Notes: generated from the sequence alone by a model not told the origin. A DNA stretch of 23,944 nt from Helicobacteraceae bacterium UBA6016 (GCA_002428055.1 DIZY01000129.1:3294-27237), one strand, 5' to 3'; shown: positions 1 through 6,715, numbered from the stretch's first letter. Program-made: numbers and translations.

Positions 1-1272
1 CGCCCAGTTGAGCGTATTGAGCTGGTCTTCTCTGGATATGGTAAAGAAGTTCATATCGCAAAGCCCAAGATAGGAAAATATCTCCGCCGCCGCTTTGTTG
101 ATGACCTCTGCGTGGTCTCTGAAGTCCAGTTTCAAGAGGTGAAAGCCCGCTGTCAGCACCATACTTCTAAACTTTCTAAGTTCACGGCCTGAAAGCTCAT
201 CGAGGCTTTCTATCATGAGGTCTATATCGGCAAGCATCTCTTCCGGCTCGTTATACAAAAACTCAGGCTTTTCAAAAGCGTTTATGGAGATGAGCTTATT
301 TTGCAGCTTCTTTCGCATTAGCGTCAGTTTGTTACGAAACGGCTCGTTTTTGTGCGGCTTAATATCCCCGGTGAAGTACTCCGCCTCTAGCTCCAAATTT
401 GCCAGAAGCTTTTGATTCACCACCGACTGCTTAGTGCTAATGGAGAGGTCTCGTATTAGATTGGCTATCTCTTTGATGTAGATGCCGATGATGGTCTCCA
501 TCTGTGTTTTCATGACCTTTGTCATTACCTGATTTGTCACAAAGTGGTTACCGTCTCTGTCGCCGCCTATCCAACTGCATAGCTTGACCACATGGCTATC
601 GAGTCTGCCCGTGATTTTTTCTATCTCTTCGTGGATTTTTGTGAGCGCCGGAAGCACGGAGGTCTCGATAGAGTATAACAGGTTGTCAAGCTCGAAGAGC
701 ACCTCTATCTTCTCATCCCTGATGACATTGGTCTGCCATAGTAGATTTAGCTTGTATCTTAGGTGCTCCAGAGCGTTTTGGTCGCCGTATTTGAATATCC
801 GATAGAAGTCTTGGATAAGGTCGTGGTGCGCCTCCAGAAAAGTCCTTCTGCGAGACTCGGTAGGGTGCGCCGTAAATACAGGATAAAACTTGATTTCTCT
901 GAATGTCTCCATGATGTCAGCTTCCGAAAACCCGCTGTTTTTGAGCCTCTCCACGGTCTCGTTCAAATCGACCTTTTTGCGCCTGATTTCGTCTCTCTCT
1001 TCGGCAATATTGAGAAGCATAAAATATATAGAAAATAGTTTGATTAGGCTGTTGATGTCCTCGTTGGTCTGAAGCACATTCTCGAATCCGACATCTTCGC
1101 TGCTGCGAGAGCCGATAAAAATACTCCGAAGCCTCAAAAACTCGTTTTTGATATTCGGGGCAAATTTGTCTACAAGGGTAATAGTCTCTTCAAGTATAAA
1201 GTCCAGCTCTTTTTTGAGTTCCAGCTCCATTTCCAAAAATATAAGGTTTGAATTTTGCTCGTTATAATCCAT
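1..1272 (-). CDS. ppc: Phosphoenolpyruvate carboxylase, N-terminal half (cut by window edge)
   Basis: Carboxylates PEP with bicarbonate to oxaloacetate in the cytoplasm, the anaplerotic feed into the (reductive) TCA cycle. The frame is open for 424 codons from ATG at 1272 down to base 1, and the C-terminal half lies outside the window (the family is about 880-900 residues). The motif FTAHPTES, with the catalytic His at residue 136 (E. coli His138), is followed by RRRTFLEAHHDL. Further on comes SWIGGDRDGNHFVT, matching the family's GGDRDGNP motif. The start is supported by AAGGA about seven bases upstream. The gene lies 71 bp downstream of the hepT-like gene on the same strand, with its own candidate promoter between them. 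ppsA, which makes PEP from pyruvate, is about 7 kb away. Identification is secure. Confidence 0.96.
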   Translation of the reverse strand, partial: MDYNEQNSNLIFLEMELELKKELDFILEETITLVDKFAPNIKNEFLRLRSIFIGSRSSEDVGFENVLQTNEDINSLIKLFSIYFMLLNIAEERDEIRRKKVDLNETVERLKNSGFSEADIMETFREIKFYPVFTAHPTESRRRTFLEAHHDLIQDFYRIFKYGDQNALEHLRYKLNLLWQTNVIRDEKIEVLFELDNLLYSIETSVLPALTKIHEEIEKITGRLDSHVVKLCSWIGGDRDGNHFVTNQVMTKVMKTQMETIIGIYIKEIANLIRDLSISTKQSVVNQKLLANLELEAEYFTGDIKPHKNEPFRNKLTLMRKKLQNKLISINAFEKPEFLYNEPEEMLADIDLMIESLDELSGRELRKFRSMVLTAGFHLLKLDFRDHAEVINKAAAEIFSYLGLCDMNFFTISREDQLNTLNWA

Positions 1273-1299
1273 AAGTCATCCTTGGGTATGCTTGCGTAT

Positions 1300-1315
1300 A
1301 GCGTCAATCATAGCA
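1300..1315 (-). promoter_or_regulatory. Candidate extended -10 promoter for ppc
   Basis: On the minus strand TATGAT (1312-1307, 5/6 to TATAAT) is preceded at the right distance by TG (1315-1314), giving TGnTATGAT. This would start transcription near 1300, about 28 nt before the ppc ATG. There is no clear -35, as is usual in this phylum. It would let ppc be transcribed independently of the toxin-antitoxin cassette upstream. Recognised by eye only. Confidence 0.4.
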
Positions 1316-1343
1316 TTTTTTGGCTTTTTGGATGCGGCGTGGC

Positions 1344-1700
1344 TTACGCCCCCGTCAATATTTGCCCTATCGTTTGCGATAATATATCCACCTGAACACG
1401 CAAAATATCTTCAATAATCGGCAAGCTCACACCATCGTAGTCATGAGCTATGAATGTGCGTATGCTATAAAAGCCCTTGAGCTGCGCCTCATCAAACTTA
1501 CCAAGCAAATTAGACTCGCTCTTTTTGAATTTATCAAACTGCTCTGCGATAGCGACCAAATTCATCAGTAACGCCGCTCTGCCTTCAGCTCTATCCGCCA
1601 GCGCATTCGTAATGCCGCCGTGTCTTTCGATGACAGTGTGTATATCGGAGATTTTCTCCTGCATGCTATGTAGTCTAGCCGCATCCTTTTCACTAAACAT
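1344..1700 (-). CDS. hepT: HepT-like RNase toxin (HEPN domain, DUF86)
   Basis: 118-residue all-helical protein of the HEPN/DUF86 HepT family. These toxins are ribonucleases that are silenced when their MntA partner adds AMP groups to a Tyr in the active-site motif. The signature RX4HXY is intact as RTFIAHDY, residues 81-88 (Arg81, His86, Tyr88), so both the catalytic residues and the modified Tyr are present. I chose ATG at 1700 rather than the upstream ATG at 1742: GGAAGGG lies about six bases before 1700, and it gives an 8-nt overlap with the antitoxin gene (ATGTTTAG contains its stop), whereas 1742 would add 14 residues overlapping it by 50 nt. Last gene of the cassette, before ppc. The family assignment is good; activity in this host is inferred. 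Confidence 0.88.
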   Translation of the reverse strand: MFSEKDAARLHSMQEKISDIHTVIERHGGITNALADRAEGRAALLMNLVAIAEQFDKFKKSESNLLGKFDEAQLKGFYSIRTFIAHDYDGVSLPIIEDILRVQVDILSQTIGQILTGA

Positions 1701-2046
1701 AAATCGCCCTTCCAAGTATAAACTCTTCGCCCGTCTTGCCAAGCCCCGTACGGTCGGTCAAATCCACCTTTGCGCCAAGCTTGTTTGATAGCTCCTCTTT
1801 GATTTGTTCCAATCTAGCGATAGCACCAAACCCACCGCCATTGTGAGTGACAAAAAGCGAAGAAGTCTCCATGAGCACATCTATATCGCTAGACGGCTTC
1901 ATCTCATCCCTTGCGGCAGAGCCGAAAAGCCCAAGTATCTTAAAGCCCTCTTTTTCGTATTGGGGCTTTATGCTTTTTAGTGTTGATAGTATGCTGTCTT
2001 TATTTGGCATCTTTTTACTCGTTTTTTTTGTTTTTGCTACATTCAT
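1693..2046 (-). CDS. mntA: MntA-like antitoxin, minimal nucleotidyltransferase
   Basis: Small nucleotidyltransferase, 117 residues from this start. It carries GLFGSAARDE followed by DID, an intact GSX10DXD signature (Gly42-Ser43, Asp54, Asp56). A third candidate metal-binding Asp sits in KVDLTD (Asp95). MntA proteins transfer AMP from ATP to the Tyr of the HepT RX4HXY motif and so neutralise the RNase. The gene overlaps the hepT-like gene by 8 nt, the usual antitoxin-then-toxin order. The start is uncertain: ATG 2046 begins one base after the stop codon of the membrane-protein gene; ATG 2010 (MPNKD) would fit the typical family N-terminus better; ATG 2088 would overlap the upstream gene by 41 nt. 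The Lys-rich N-terminal stretch (TKKTSKK) exists only if 2046 or 2088 is used. Confidence 0.88.
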   Translation of the reverse strand: MNVAKTKKTSKKMPNKDSILSTLKSIKPQYEKEGFKILGLFGSAARDEMKPSSDIDVLMETSSLFVTHNGGGFGAIARLEQIKEELSNKLGAKVDLTDRTGLGKTGEEFILGRAIYV

Positions 2047-2047
2047 T

Positions 2048-2584
2048 TTAGACTTTATCTTCTCGTCTTCTAGTAAAAGATATACCATCTAAAATTATAA
2101 TTAAACCGCAACCTATTGTTAAGGCTATCATGGCGCGACCAATCATATCCTTGTACTCGTTTAATGTTTTATTTGCATATTGTTCAAAATTATTACTGCG
2201 CTGTTGTAAGTCTCGCAACACTAACTTATCCATTGTATTTTGATCAATATTTTTAAACTCTATTGCTGCATATTTGATTTTAAAGTCAATATATTCCTGT
2301 TGAATCTTTAGTTGCAACTCTTGTTGCGCCGCATCAAAATAATAAACAGCAGAAAATAGTGTGAACATCGCAGGGATATAGACTTGCCATACTTTAACAG
2401 TTTTTTCTCTTAAACCCTCATTAAACATTAGAATAAACGAGATAAGAAAAAATAAACCTAGAAAGCCTCCTGCGTACCATAGGGAACATTTCTTTTCACA
2501 ATCATATTTCCCAAAAACATAAACTATTATCAGAATTAGAGAAATAATAAATATTAAGCCTTTAATTGAAAAGATTTTTTTCAT
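2048..2584 (-). CDS. Four-TM membrane protein of unknown function, upstream of mntA-hepT
   Basis: I do not recognise this 178-residue protein. Predicted TM segments lie at about residues 8-24, 35-54, 66-84 and 149-168. Charges (KK at the N-terminus, LREKTVK at 59-65, TRRRED at the C-terminus) put both ends and the 55-65 loop in the cytoplasm. That leaves a short outer loop with a CEKKC pair (Cys29, Cys33) and a Gln/Glu-rich, helix-prone outer segment of about 64 residues (85-148). The ATG at 2584 has GGAG upstream and a perfect TATAAT about 40 bases upstream. The stop codon is one base before a possible mntA ATG, so the three genes probably share a transcript. G+C over 2101-2580 is about 31% by my count, clearly below neighbouring genes. 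It could be an immunity, sensing or effector component, or unrelated cargo. Confidence 0.75.
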   Translation of the reverse strand: MKKIFSIKGLIFIISLILIIVYVFGKYDCEKKCSLWYAGGFLGLFFLISFILMFNEGLREKTVKVWQVYIPAMFTLFSAVYYFDAAQQELQLKIQQEYIDFKIKYAAIEFKNIDQNTMDKLVLRDLQQRSNNFEQYANKTLNEYKDMIGRAMIALTIGCGLIIILDGISFTRRREDKV

Positions 2585-2615
2585 AAAACTTTCACTCCGC
2601 TTTTTGATGATTATT

Positions 2616-2628
2616 TTTCAAAATTATA
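2616..2628 (-). promoter_or_regulatory. Promoter of the membrane protein-mntA-hepT cassette
   Basis: A perfect TATAAT on the minus strand (2628-2623) sits behind a T-rich run. It predicts a start near 2616 and a leader of about 32 nt. No good -35 is visible, as is common in Campylobacterota. It is divergent from ilvC. Confidence 0.5.
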
Positions 2629-2762
2629 GGGTAAGTAAAAAACTTGAAACTAAAACATTGCAAAATGACAACTTTTACCCATTTTTGCCTACAACAACCC
2701 CACTTTGTAAGCTCCAATTTAGTACACTTAGCCCAAATTTTTTGACAAAAAGGAATAAGTTT

Positions 2763-3785
2763 ATGGCAATGACCGTATATTATGATAAAGACTGCGATAT
2801 AAGCATAATCAAAGGCAAAAAAGTAGCGATGATAGGCTTCGGAAGCCAAGGACACGCACACGCTGAAAACCTAAGAGATAGCGGCGTTAGCGTATGCATC
2901 GGACTTAAAAAAGGCGGCGCTAGCTGGGCTAAGGCTGAGGCGAAAGGGTTTGAAGTACTTACTGTTGGCGAAGCTACTGCAAAATCTGATGTGATTATGA
3001 TACTTCTTCCGGATGAGACACAAGCGGAAGTTTATGCAAACGAAATAGCTCCAAACCTAAAAAGCGGCTCTACTATAGCATTCGGTCACGGCTTTAACAT
3101 CCTTTACGGAAGAGTAAAACCGGCGGCTGACATTAATGTAATGATGGTAGCTCCAAAAGCTCCGGGACACACTGTAAGAAGCGAATTTGTAAGAGGCGGC
3201 GGTATTCCTGACCTTATCGCTGTTCATCAAGACCCTGCGGGCAATACAAAAGCTCTTGCACTTTCTTATGCGTCTGCAATCGGCGGCGGCAGAACTGGTA
3301 TTATCGAAACTACATTCAAAGACGAGACTGAGACTGACCTATTCGGTGAGCAAGCGGTACTTTGCGGCGGCGTAAGCGCACTTGTTCAAGCTGGTTTTGA
3401 GACGCTAACAGAAGCGGGTTACCCACCTGAAATGGCATACTTCGAGTGCCTACATGAGCTAAAACTAATAGTTGACCTTATGTTCCAAGGCGGCGTGGCA
3501 GATATGAGATACTCTATCTCCAATACTGCTGAATACGGTGACATGGTGAGCGGTCCAAGAGTCGTAAACGAAACTTCAAAAGCGGCTATGAAAGAAATCC
3601 TAAAAGAGATCCAAAACGGTAAATTCGCAAAAGACTTTATCCTTGAGGGTATGACGGGTTATCCAAGAATGACGGCTGAGAGAGCGTACCTATACAACCA
3701 TCCGCTTGAAGTAACGGGTAGACAGCTAAGAGCTATGATGCCGTGGATTAATGCAAACAAAATAGTAGACCAAAACAAAAACTAA
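2763..3785 (+). CDS. ilvC: Ketol-acid reductoisomerase (class I)
   Basis: Cytoplasmic enzyme of isoleucine/valine/leucine synthesis. It isomerises and reduces 2-acetolactate or 2-aceto-2-hydroxybutyrate with NAD(P)H and Mg2+. At 340 residues it is the short class I form. The Rossmann dinucleotide loop is GFGSQGHAHAENL (residues 25-37), the MILLPDE motif follows, and the metal-binding motif DETETDLFGE places the ligands at Asp192 and Glu196. The cofactor-selectivity loop reads GLKKGGAS. ATG 2763 is preceded by AAGGA about nine bases away. The frame stays open back to 2604, but that extension is not KARI-like. The gene is followed by three hairpins and then minD. Confidence 0.97.
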   Translation: MAMTVYYDKDCDISIIKGKKVAMIGFGSQGHAHAENLRDSGVSVCIGLKKGGASWAKAEAKGFEVLTVGEATAKSDVIMILLPDETQAEVYANEIAPNLKSGSTIAFGHGFNILYGRVKPAADINVMMVAPKAPGHTVRSEFVRGGGIPDLIAVHQDPAGNTKALALSYASAIGGGRTGIIETTFKDETETDLFGEQAVLCGGVSALVQAGFETLTEAGYPPEMAYFECLHELKLIVDLMFQGGVADMRYSISNTAEYGDMVSGPRVVNETSKAAMKEILKEIQNGKFAKDFILEGMTGYPRMTAERAYLYNHPLEVTGRQLRAMMPWINANKIVDQNKN

Positions 3786-3792
3786 GTTGTCT

Positions 3793-3806
3793 CCCGCTTT
3801 AGCGGG
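3793..3806 (+). terminator. Hairpin downstream of ilvC
   Basis: Perfect 5-bp stem CCCGC/GCGGG with loop TTTA, beginning 7 nt after the ilvC stop. No U-tract follows, so its role as an intrinsic terminator is uncertain. First of three adjacent inverted repeats. Confidence 0.4.
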
Positions 3807-3821
3807 TAGCTTCAGGGGGTC

Positions 3822-3872
3822 GTAGGGACACTTGTGACCCTACCGCTAGATTGGGCTTTGCTCAAACTAGCG
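3822..3872. repeat. Two adjacent imperfect palindromes between ilvC and minD
   Basis: 3822-3843: GTAGGG/CCCTAC outer stem, an A-A mismatch, then CAC/GTG around TT. 3844-3872: CGCTAG/CTAGCG outer stem, an A-A mismatch, then TTGGGC pairing with GCTCAA (one G-T wobble) around TTT. The two abut with no gap and share the same design of a 6-bp stem, A-A mismatch and inner stem. No U-tract follows either one. They could be REP/MITE-like dispersed elements, mRNA-processing or stabilising hairpins, or a terminator. They end 27 nt before the minD ATG. Confidence 0.55.
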
Positions 3873-3899
3873 TTAACATCAATTCTAAAGGCTTTTTAT

Positions 3900-4709
3900 A
3901 TGGGCATTATCCTTACAGTAACGAGCGGAAAAGGCGGGGTCGGCAAATCGACCACGACCGCGAATGTAGCGACAGGACTAGCGCAAGAGGGTAAAAGAGT
4001 CGTAGCTGTAGACTTCGATATAGGGCTACGAAACCTCGACATGATACTGGGGCTTGAAAACCGTATAGTTTATGATGTAGTAAATGTGATGGAAGGCGAC
4101 TGCAACCTATCGCAAGCGCTTATTTCAGATAAAAAAACGCCTGGGCTCTATTTCCTTCCGGCTAGCCAAACAAAAGACAAAAACATTCTTGAAAAAGAGA
4201 AAGTCCGAAAGCTTTTTGAAGATTTAAAATCTCAGTTTGACTTTGTGATTATCGACTCCCCTGCTGGTATTGAGAGCGGCTTTGAGTATGCGATATTTCT
4301 AGCGGATATGGCTCTTGTCATATCTACGCCGGATGTTTCAGCCGTGCGTGACGCTGATAGAGTCATAGGGATAATGGACGCAAAAAGCGAAAAAGCTATC
4401 AACGGTGGTGAGATAGAAAAATTCCTCATCGTAAACCGCGTAAAACCTGGTATGGTCGATAGAGGCGATATGCTCTCAATCGAAGATGTACTCCAAATAC
4501 TAGCCATTAAGCTAATCGGCGTAGTACCTGATGACGAAAAAGTAATATCTAGTACAAACACGGGTCAGCCTGTTGTGCACGATATGACATCAAAATCAGG
4601 CGAAGCGTATAGACGAATTGCGAAGAGAATCTTGGGTGAAGAAGTGGATTTTCTTGATTTGTCGGAAAAAGGCGGATTCCTTGCCAAAATCAAAGGGCTT
4701 TTTAAATGA
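3900..4709 (+). CDS. minD: Septum-site-determining ATPase MinD
   Basis: Membrane-cycling P-loop ATPase that positions the division site together with MinE (and MinC, not in this window). 269 residues, close to E. coli MinD (270). The deviant Walker A motif KGGVGKST has signature Lys11 and Lys16; the switch region FVIIDSPAGIE follows. The C-terminus (GFLAKIKGLFK) forms the amphipathic membrane-targeting helix. I chose ATG 3900 because AAAGG lies about eight bases upstream and MGIILTVTSGKGG aligns with MinD N-termini; the open frame upstream to 3834 runs through the palindromes and is not MinD-like. The stop overlaps the minE start by 4 nt (ATGA), indicating translational coupling. Confidence 0.97.
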   Translation: MGIILTVTSGKGGVGKSTTTANVATGLAQEGKRVVAVDFDIGLRNLDMILGLENRIVYDVVNVMEGDCNLSQALISDKKTPGLYFLPASQTKDKNILEKEKVRKLFEDLKSQFDFVIIDSPAGIESGFEYAIFLADMALVISTPDVSAVRDADRVIGIMDAKSEKAINGGEIEKFLIVNRVKPGMVDRGDMLSIEDVLQILAIKLIGVVPDDEKVISSTNTGQPVVHDMTSKSGEAYRRIAKRILGEEVDFLDLSEKGGFLAKIKGLFK

Positions 4710-4945
4710 GCTTAATGGATATTTTTTTCGGTAAAAAACAAGCTAGCGCAAATATCGCAAAAGACCGTTTGACTGTAATGCTCGCCGCCGAGCGAGGCTC
4801 TAATGCTTTGCCGCAAATGGAAGAGATGAAAAAAGAGATTTTGGAAGTTATCAAGAAATACACCAAAGTCAAAGAGATAAAAATCAAATCTGAAAATAAC
4901 CAAAACATAGAGATGTTAGAGGTCGAAATAGTCCTAGACAGATAA
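4706..4945 (+). CDS. minE: Cell-division topological specificity factor MinE
   Basis: 79-residue MinE, which stimulates the MinD ATPase and drives its release from the membrane. The N-terminal MSLMDIFFG is the membrane/MinD-contacting amphipathic part. The segment from KDRLTVMLAAER onward is the family core, and the C-terminal strand motif is EIKIKSENNQNIEMLEVEIVL. The start overlaps the end of minD, with AAAGGG of minD serving as the ribosome site. Length and sequence are typical. Confidence 0.95.
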   Translation: MSLMDIFFGKKQASANIAKDRLTVMLAAERGSNALPQMEEMKKEILEVIKKYTKVKEIKIKSENNQNIEMLEVEIVLDR

Positions 4946-4950
4946 CATAC

Positions 4951-4970
4951 GGGAGGCTTTGCCCCCTCCC
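4951..4970. repeat. GC-rich hairpin between minE and dprA
   Basis: GGGAGG (4951-4956) pairs with CCTCCC (4965-4970), enclosing an 8-nt loop. The hairpin contains the first possible TTG start of dprA (4959) in its loop. With the palindromes at 3793-3872 this puts inverted repeats on both sides of minDE. It may be a dispersed repeat or an RNA control element; this is seen by eye only. Confidence 0.5.
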
Positions 4971-5774
4971 AAAATCCACCACGGAAACGCCCGCTTGGAA
5001 CAACTATCACAAGAGCTACTATCTACGCTTTTTAGCTCGCTCCCAGAGAAAGAAAAACCAAAACAGCTCTATTTTAGAGGCGATATTTCACTACTAAGCC
5101 GCCCGAAAATCGCAATAGTCGGAGCCAGACGAGCTAGCAAGTATGCTAAAACACACACCAACCTGCTTGCCAAAAAACTTGCCAACGCTGGATTTGCCGT
5201 CGTCAGCGGAGCGGCGGAGGGGATAGATGCGTCGGCGCATGATGGCGCTTATCCGTCAACTATCGCCGTAATGCCGTGCGGACTGGACATCTGCTATCCG
5301 GAAGCCAACAAAAACCTTATCCAAAAAATCTATCAAAACTCTCTTGCTATTAGCGAATACGAAAAAAGCGAAATGCCCCGTAACTACACTTTTGTACATA
5401 GAAACAGGCTAGTGGTAGGTATGAGCGAAGCCGTCGTAATAGCCGAAGCGGATGAAAAAAGCGGCTCCATGCGTTCGGCGGAGTATGCTCTAAAATACAA
5501 CATTCCGCTCTTCGTACTATCGCACCGCATAGATGAGAGTGCGGGAACAAACAGGCTATTAAGAGAGGGCGTTGCAAAGTCTATTTTTGATATTGACGGC
5601 TTTTTGGCTTCTATCGGTGCAAAGGCGGAGATTGACTATGCGGATGAGACTATGTTGTTTGCGAGGAGCTTACCTAGCGTGGCGGAGTTTGTCACAAAAT
5701 ATGGAGATAGGCTCTATGAGCTGGAGCTTGAGGGTAAAATAGAGATAAAAAACGGCGTAGTACATGCTCTTTAA
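4959..5774 (+). CDS. dprA: DNA-processing protein DprA
   Basis: Recombination mediator of natural transformation that protects incoming single-stranded DNA and loads RecA. The Rossmann-like core is clear: IAIVGARRASKYAKTH, then VVSGAAEGIDASAHDGA, PCGLDICYPEANK, SEYEKSEMPRNYTFVHRNRL and SGSMRSAEYALKY. The C-terminal KYGDRLYELELEGKIE matches the small helical domain of the H. pylori protein. About 271 residues from this start. The start is uncertain because no ATG is available: TTG 4959 lies in a hairpin loop with GGGAGG only two bases upstream, while TTG 4995 gives an N-terminus of H. pylori length with weak CGGAA upstream. Residues before 4995 (PPPKIHHGNAR) look like translated intergenic repeat. 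Gene order after ilvC-minD-minE is as in H. pylori, but no ruvX follows. Confidence 0.93.
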   Translation: MPPPKIHHGNARLEQLSQELLSTLFSSLPEKEKPKQLYFRGDISLLSRPKIAIVGARRASKYAKTHTNLLAKKLANAGFAVVSGAAEGIDASAHDGAYPSTIAVMPCGLDICYPEANKNLIQKIYQNSLAISEYEKSEMPRNYTFVHRNRLVVGMSEAVVIAEADEKSGSMRSAEYALKYNIPLFVLSHRIDESAGTNRLLREGVAKSIFDIDGFLASIGAKAEIDYADETMLFARSLPSVAEFVTKYGDRLYELELEGKIEIKNGVVHAL

Positions 5775-5795
5775 CTTGATAGATAAAGACTAAAC
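5775..5795. promoter_or_regulatory. HAIR-like HspR operator upstream of cbpA-hspR
   Basis: CTTGATA-N7-ACTAAAC matches the HspR recognition repeat CTTGAGT-N7-ACTCAAG at 10 of 14 arm positions with exactly the 7-nt spacer. It begins right after the dprA stop and ends 8 nt before the -10 hexamer, covering the -35 region, where HspR binding would block RNA polymerase. Because hspR is the second gene of the operon, this predicts negative autoregulation, as known in Helicobacter and Campylobacter. Binding is inferred. Confidence 0.6.
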
Positions 5796-5809
5796 TTTTT
5801 TGATATAAT
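5794..5809 (+). promoter_or_regulatory. Extended -10 promoter of cbpA-hspR
   Basis: CTTTTTTGATATAAT: a T-run, then TGnTATAAT with a perfect hexamer at 5804-5809. This is the classic Campylobacter/Helicobacter housekeeping promoter form, which lacks a conserved -35. It predicts a start near 5816 and a leader of about 25 nt. Confidence 0.75.
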
Positions 5810-5840
5810 AACGCTAAAAAATTGAATTAGGATTTTGAAA

Positions 5841-6704
5841 ATGGCTAAAAAAAGTTTATACGAAACACTTGAGGTAGACTCCAACGCCTCGGCAGATGAA
5901 ATCAAAAAAGCATACAGAAAATTAGCTCGTAAATATCACCCGGACATCAACAAATCGCCGGAAGCGGAAGAGAAATTCAAAGAGATAAACGGCGCTTACG
6001 AGATACTCTCAGATGAAGAAAAACGCAAGAAATACGACACATACGGCGACGATATGTTCGGCGGTAAAAGCTTTCATGACTTTAGAAGTTCGCAAGGTAA
6101 CGGTGCGGATTTTGAGGATATACTCCGAAATATCTTTGGCGGCGGCTTCGGCGGCGGAAGAGGTGGCAGTGGATTTGGAGGGTTTGGCGGTTTTGGCGGG
6201 GGCGTAGACCTCGACATCAATGCAACCGTTACAATTCCTTTTGACATCGCAATAATGGGCGGCTCACAACATATCTCATTAAACAACGAAAGTTTTGATA
6301 TTAAAGTGCCTGCCGGTATAAATGACGGCGAGACGCTTCGTATCAAAGGCAAGGGTAGGGCGGCGCAAGGTCACCACAGGGGTGATTTGCTTCTTAAGGT
6401 CAGTATAGCAAAAAGCGCCGAGTATGAAAGAGACGGCGACGATCTTACAAAGTCGTTTGATATTACGCTTAAAACCGCAATATTTGGCGGTAAAGTGGCC
6501 GTGCAGACACTTCACGGAGAGATAAATCTCAAAGTCCCAACAGGTACAAAGTGCGGTCAGAAGTTTCGAGTCAAAGAAAAAGGCGTAACCAACAGAAAAA
6601 CAAAAGAAAAAGGCGATCTGTATCTAAAAGCTACCGTTTTAATACCTTCTGCGGATTCACTTGACGGTGAACTTGCAACAATAATGGAAGAAAAACTACC
6701 GTAA
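5841..6704 (+). CDS. cbpA: Class II J-domain co-chaperone CbpA/DnaJ-like
   Basis: Hsp40 co-chaperone that stimulates the DnaK ATPase. 287 residues from ATG 5841, with AGGA eight bases upstream. The J-domain at residues 5-67 has HPD at 33-35, then comes a Gly/Phe-rich linker at about 95-125 and two C-terminal substrate-binding beta domains. The Cys-rich zinc-finger repeats of true DnaJ are absent, so this is the CbpA type. hspR follows after 11 bp; H. pylori and Campylobacter have the same pair, with HspR repressing the operon. The upstream extended -10 and HAIR-like site support heat-shock control. Confidence 0.94.
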   Translation: MAKKSLYETLEVDSNASADEIKKAYRKLARKYHPDINKSPEAEEKFKEINGAYEILSDEEKRKKYDTYGDDMFGGKSFHDFRSSQGNGADFEDILRNIFGGGFGGGRGGSGFGGFGGFGGGVDLDINATVTIPFDIAIMGGSQHISLNNESFDIKVPAGINDGETLRIKGKGRAAQGHHRGDLLLKVSIAKSAEYERDGDDLTKSFDITLKTAIFGGKVAVQTLHGEINLKVPTGTKCGQKFRVKEKGVTNRKTKEKGDLYLKATVLIPSADSLDGELATIMEEKLP

Positions 6705-6715
6705 AGGAGAGGCAA

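Noticed and set aside
763..1038. Plus-strand open frames across ppc
   Set aside because: Shadows of the continuous minus-strand PEP carboxylase frame, which carries the family's catalytic motifs.
1344..1742. Longer HepT start at 1742
   Set aside because: It would overlap mntA by 50 nt, and the upstream codons have no ribosome site as good as GGAAGGG before 1700.
2742..2747. Perfect TTGACA (-35-like) upstream of ilvC
   Set aside because: It lies only 15 bases before the ATG and next to the ribosome site, leaving no room for a -10 and a leader.
2604..2762. 53-residue N-terminal extension of ilvC in the same frame
   Set aside because: It has no similarity to KARI N-termini, is AT-rich promoter sequence, and the internal ATG 2763 has AAGGA at proper spacing.
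3834..3899. 22-residue extension of MinD
   Set aside because: It is translated from the palindromes; the MinD family starts at MGIILTVTSGKGG and a ribosome site precedes 3900.
6139..6209. GGC-rich short repeats
   Set aside because: They encode the Gly/Phe linker of the J-domain protein, a normal low-complexity segment of this family.
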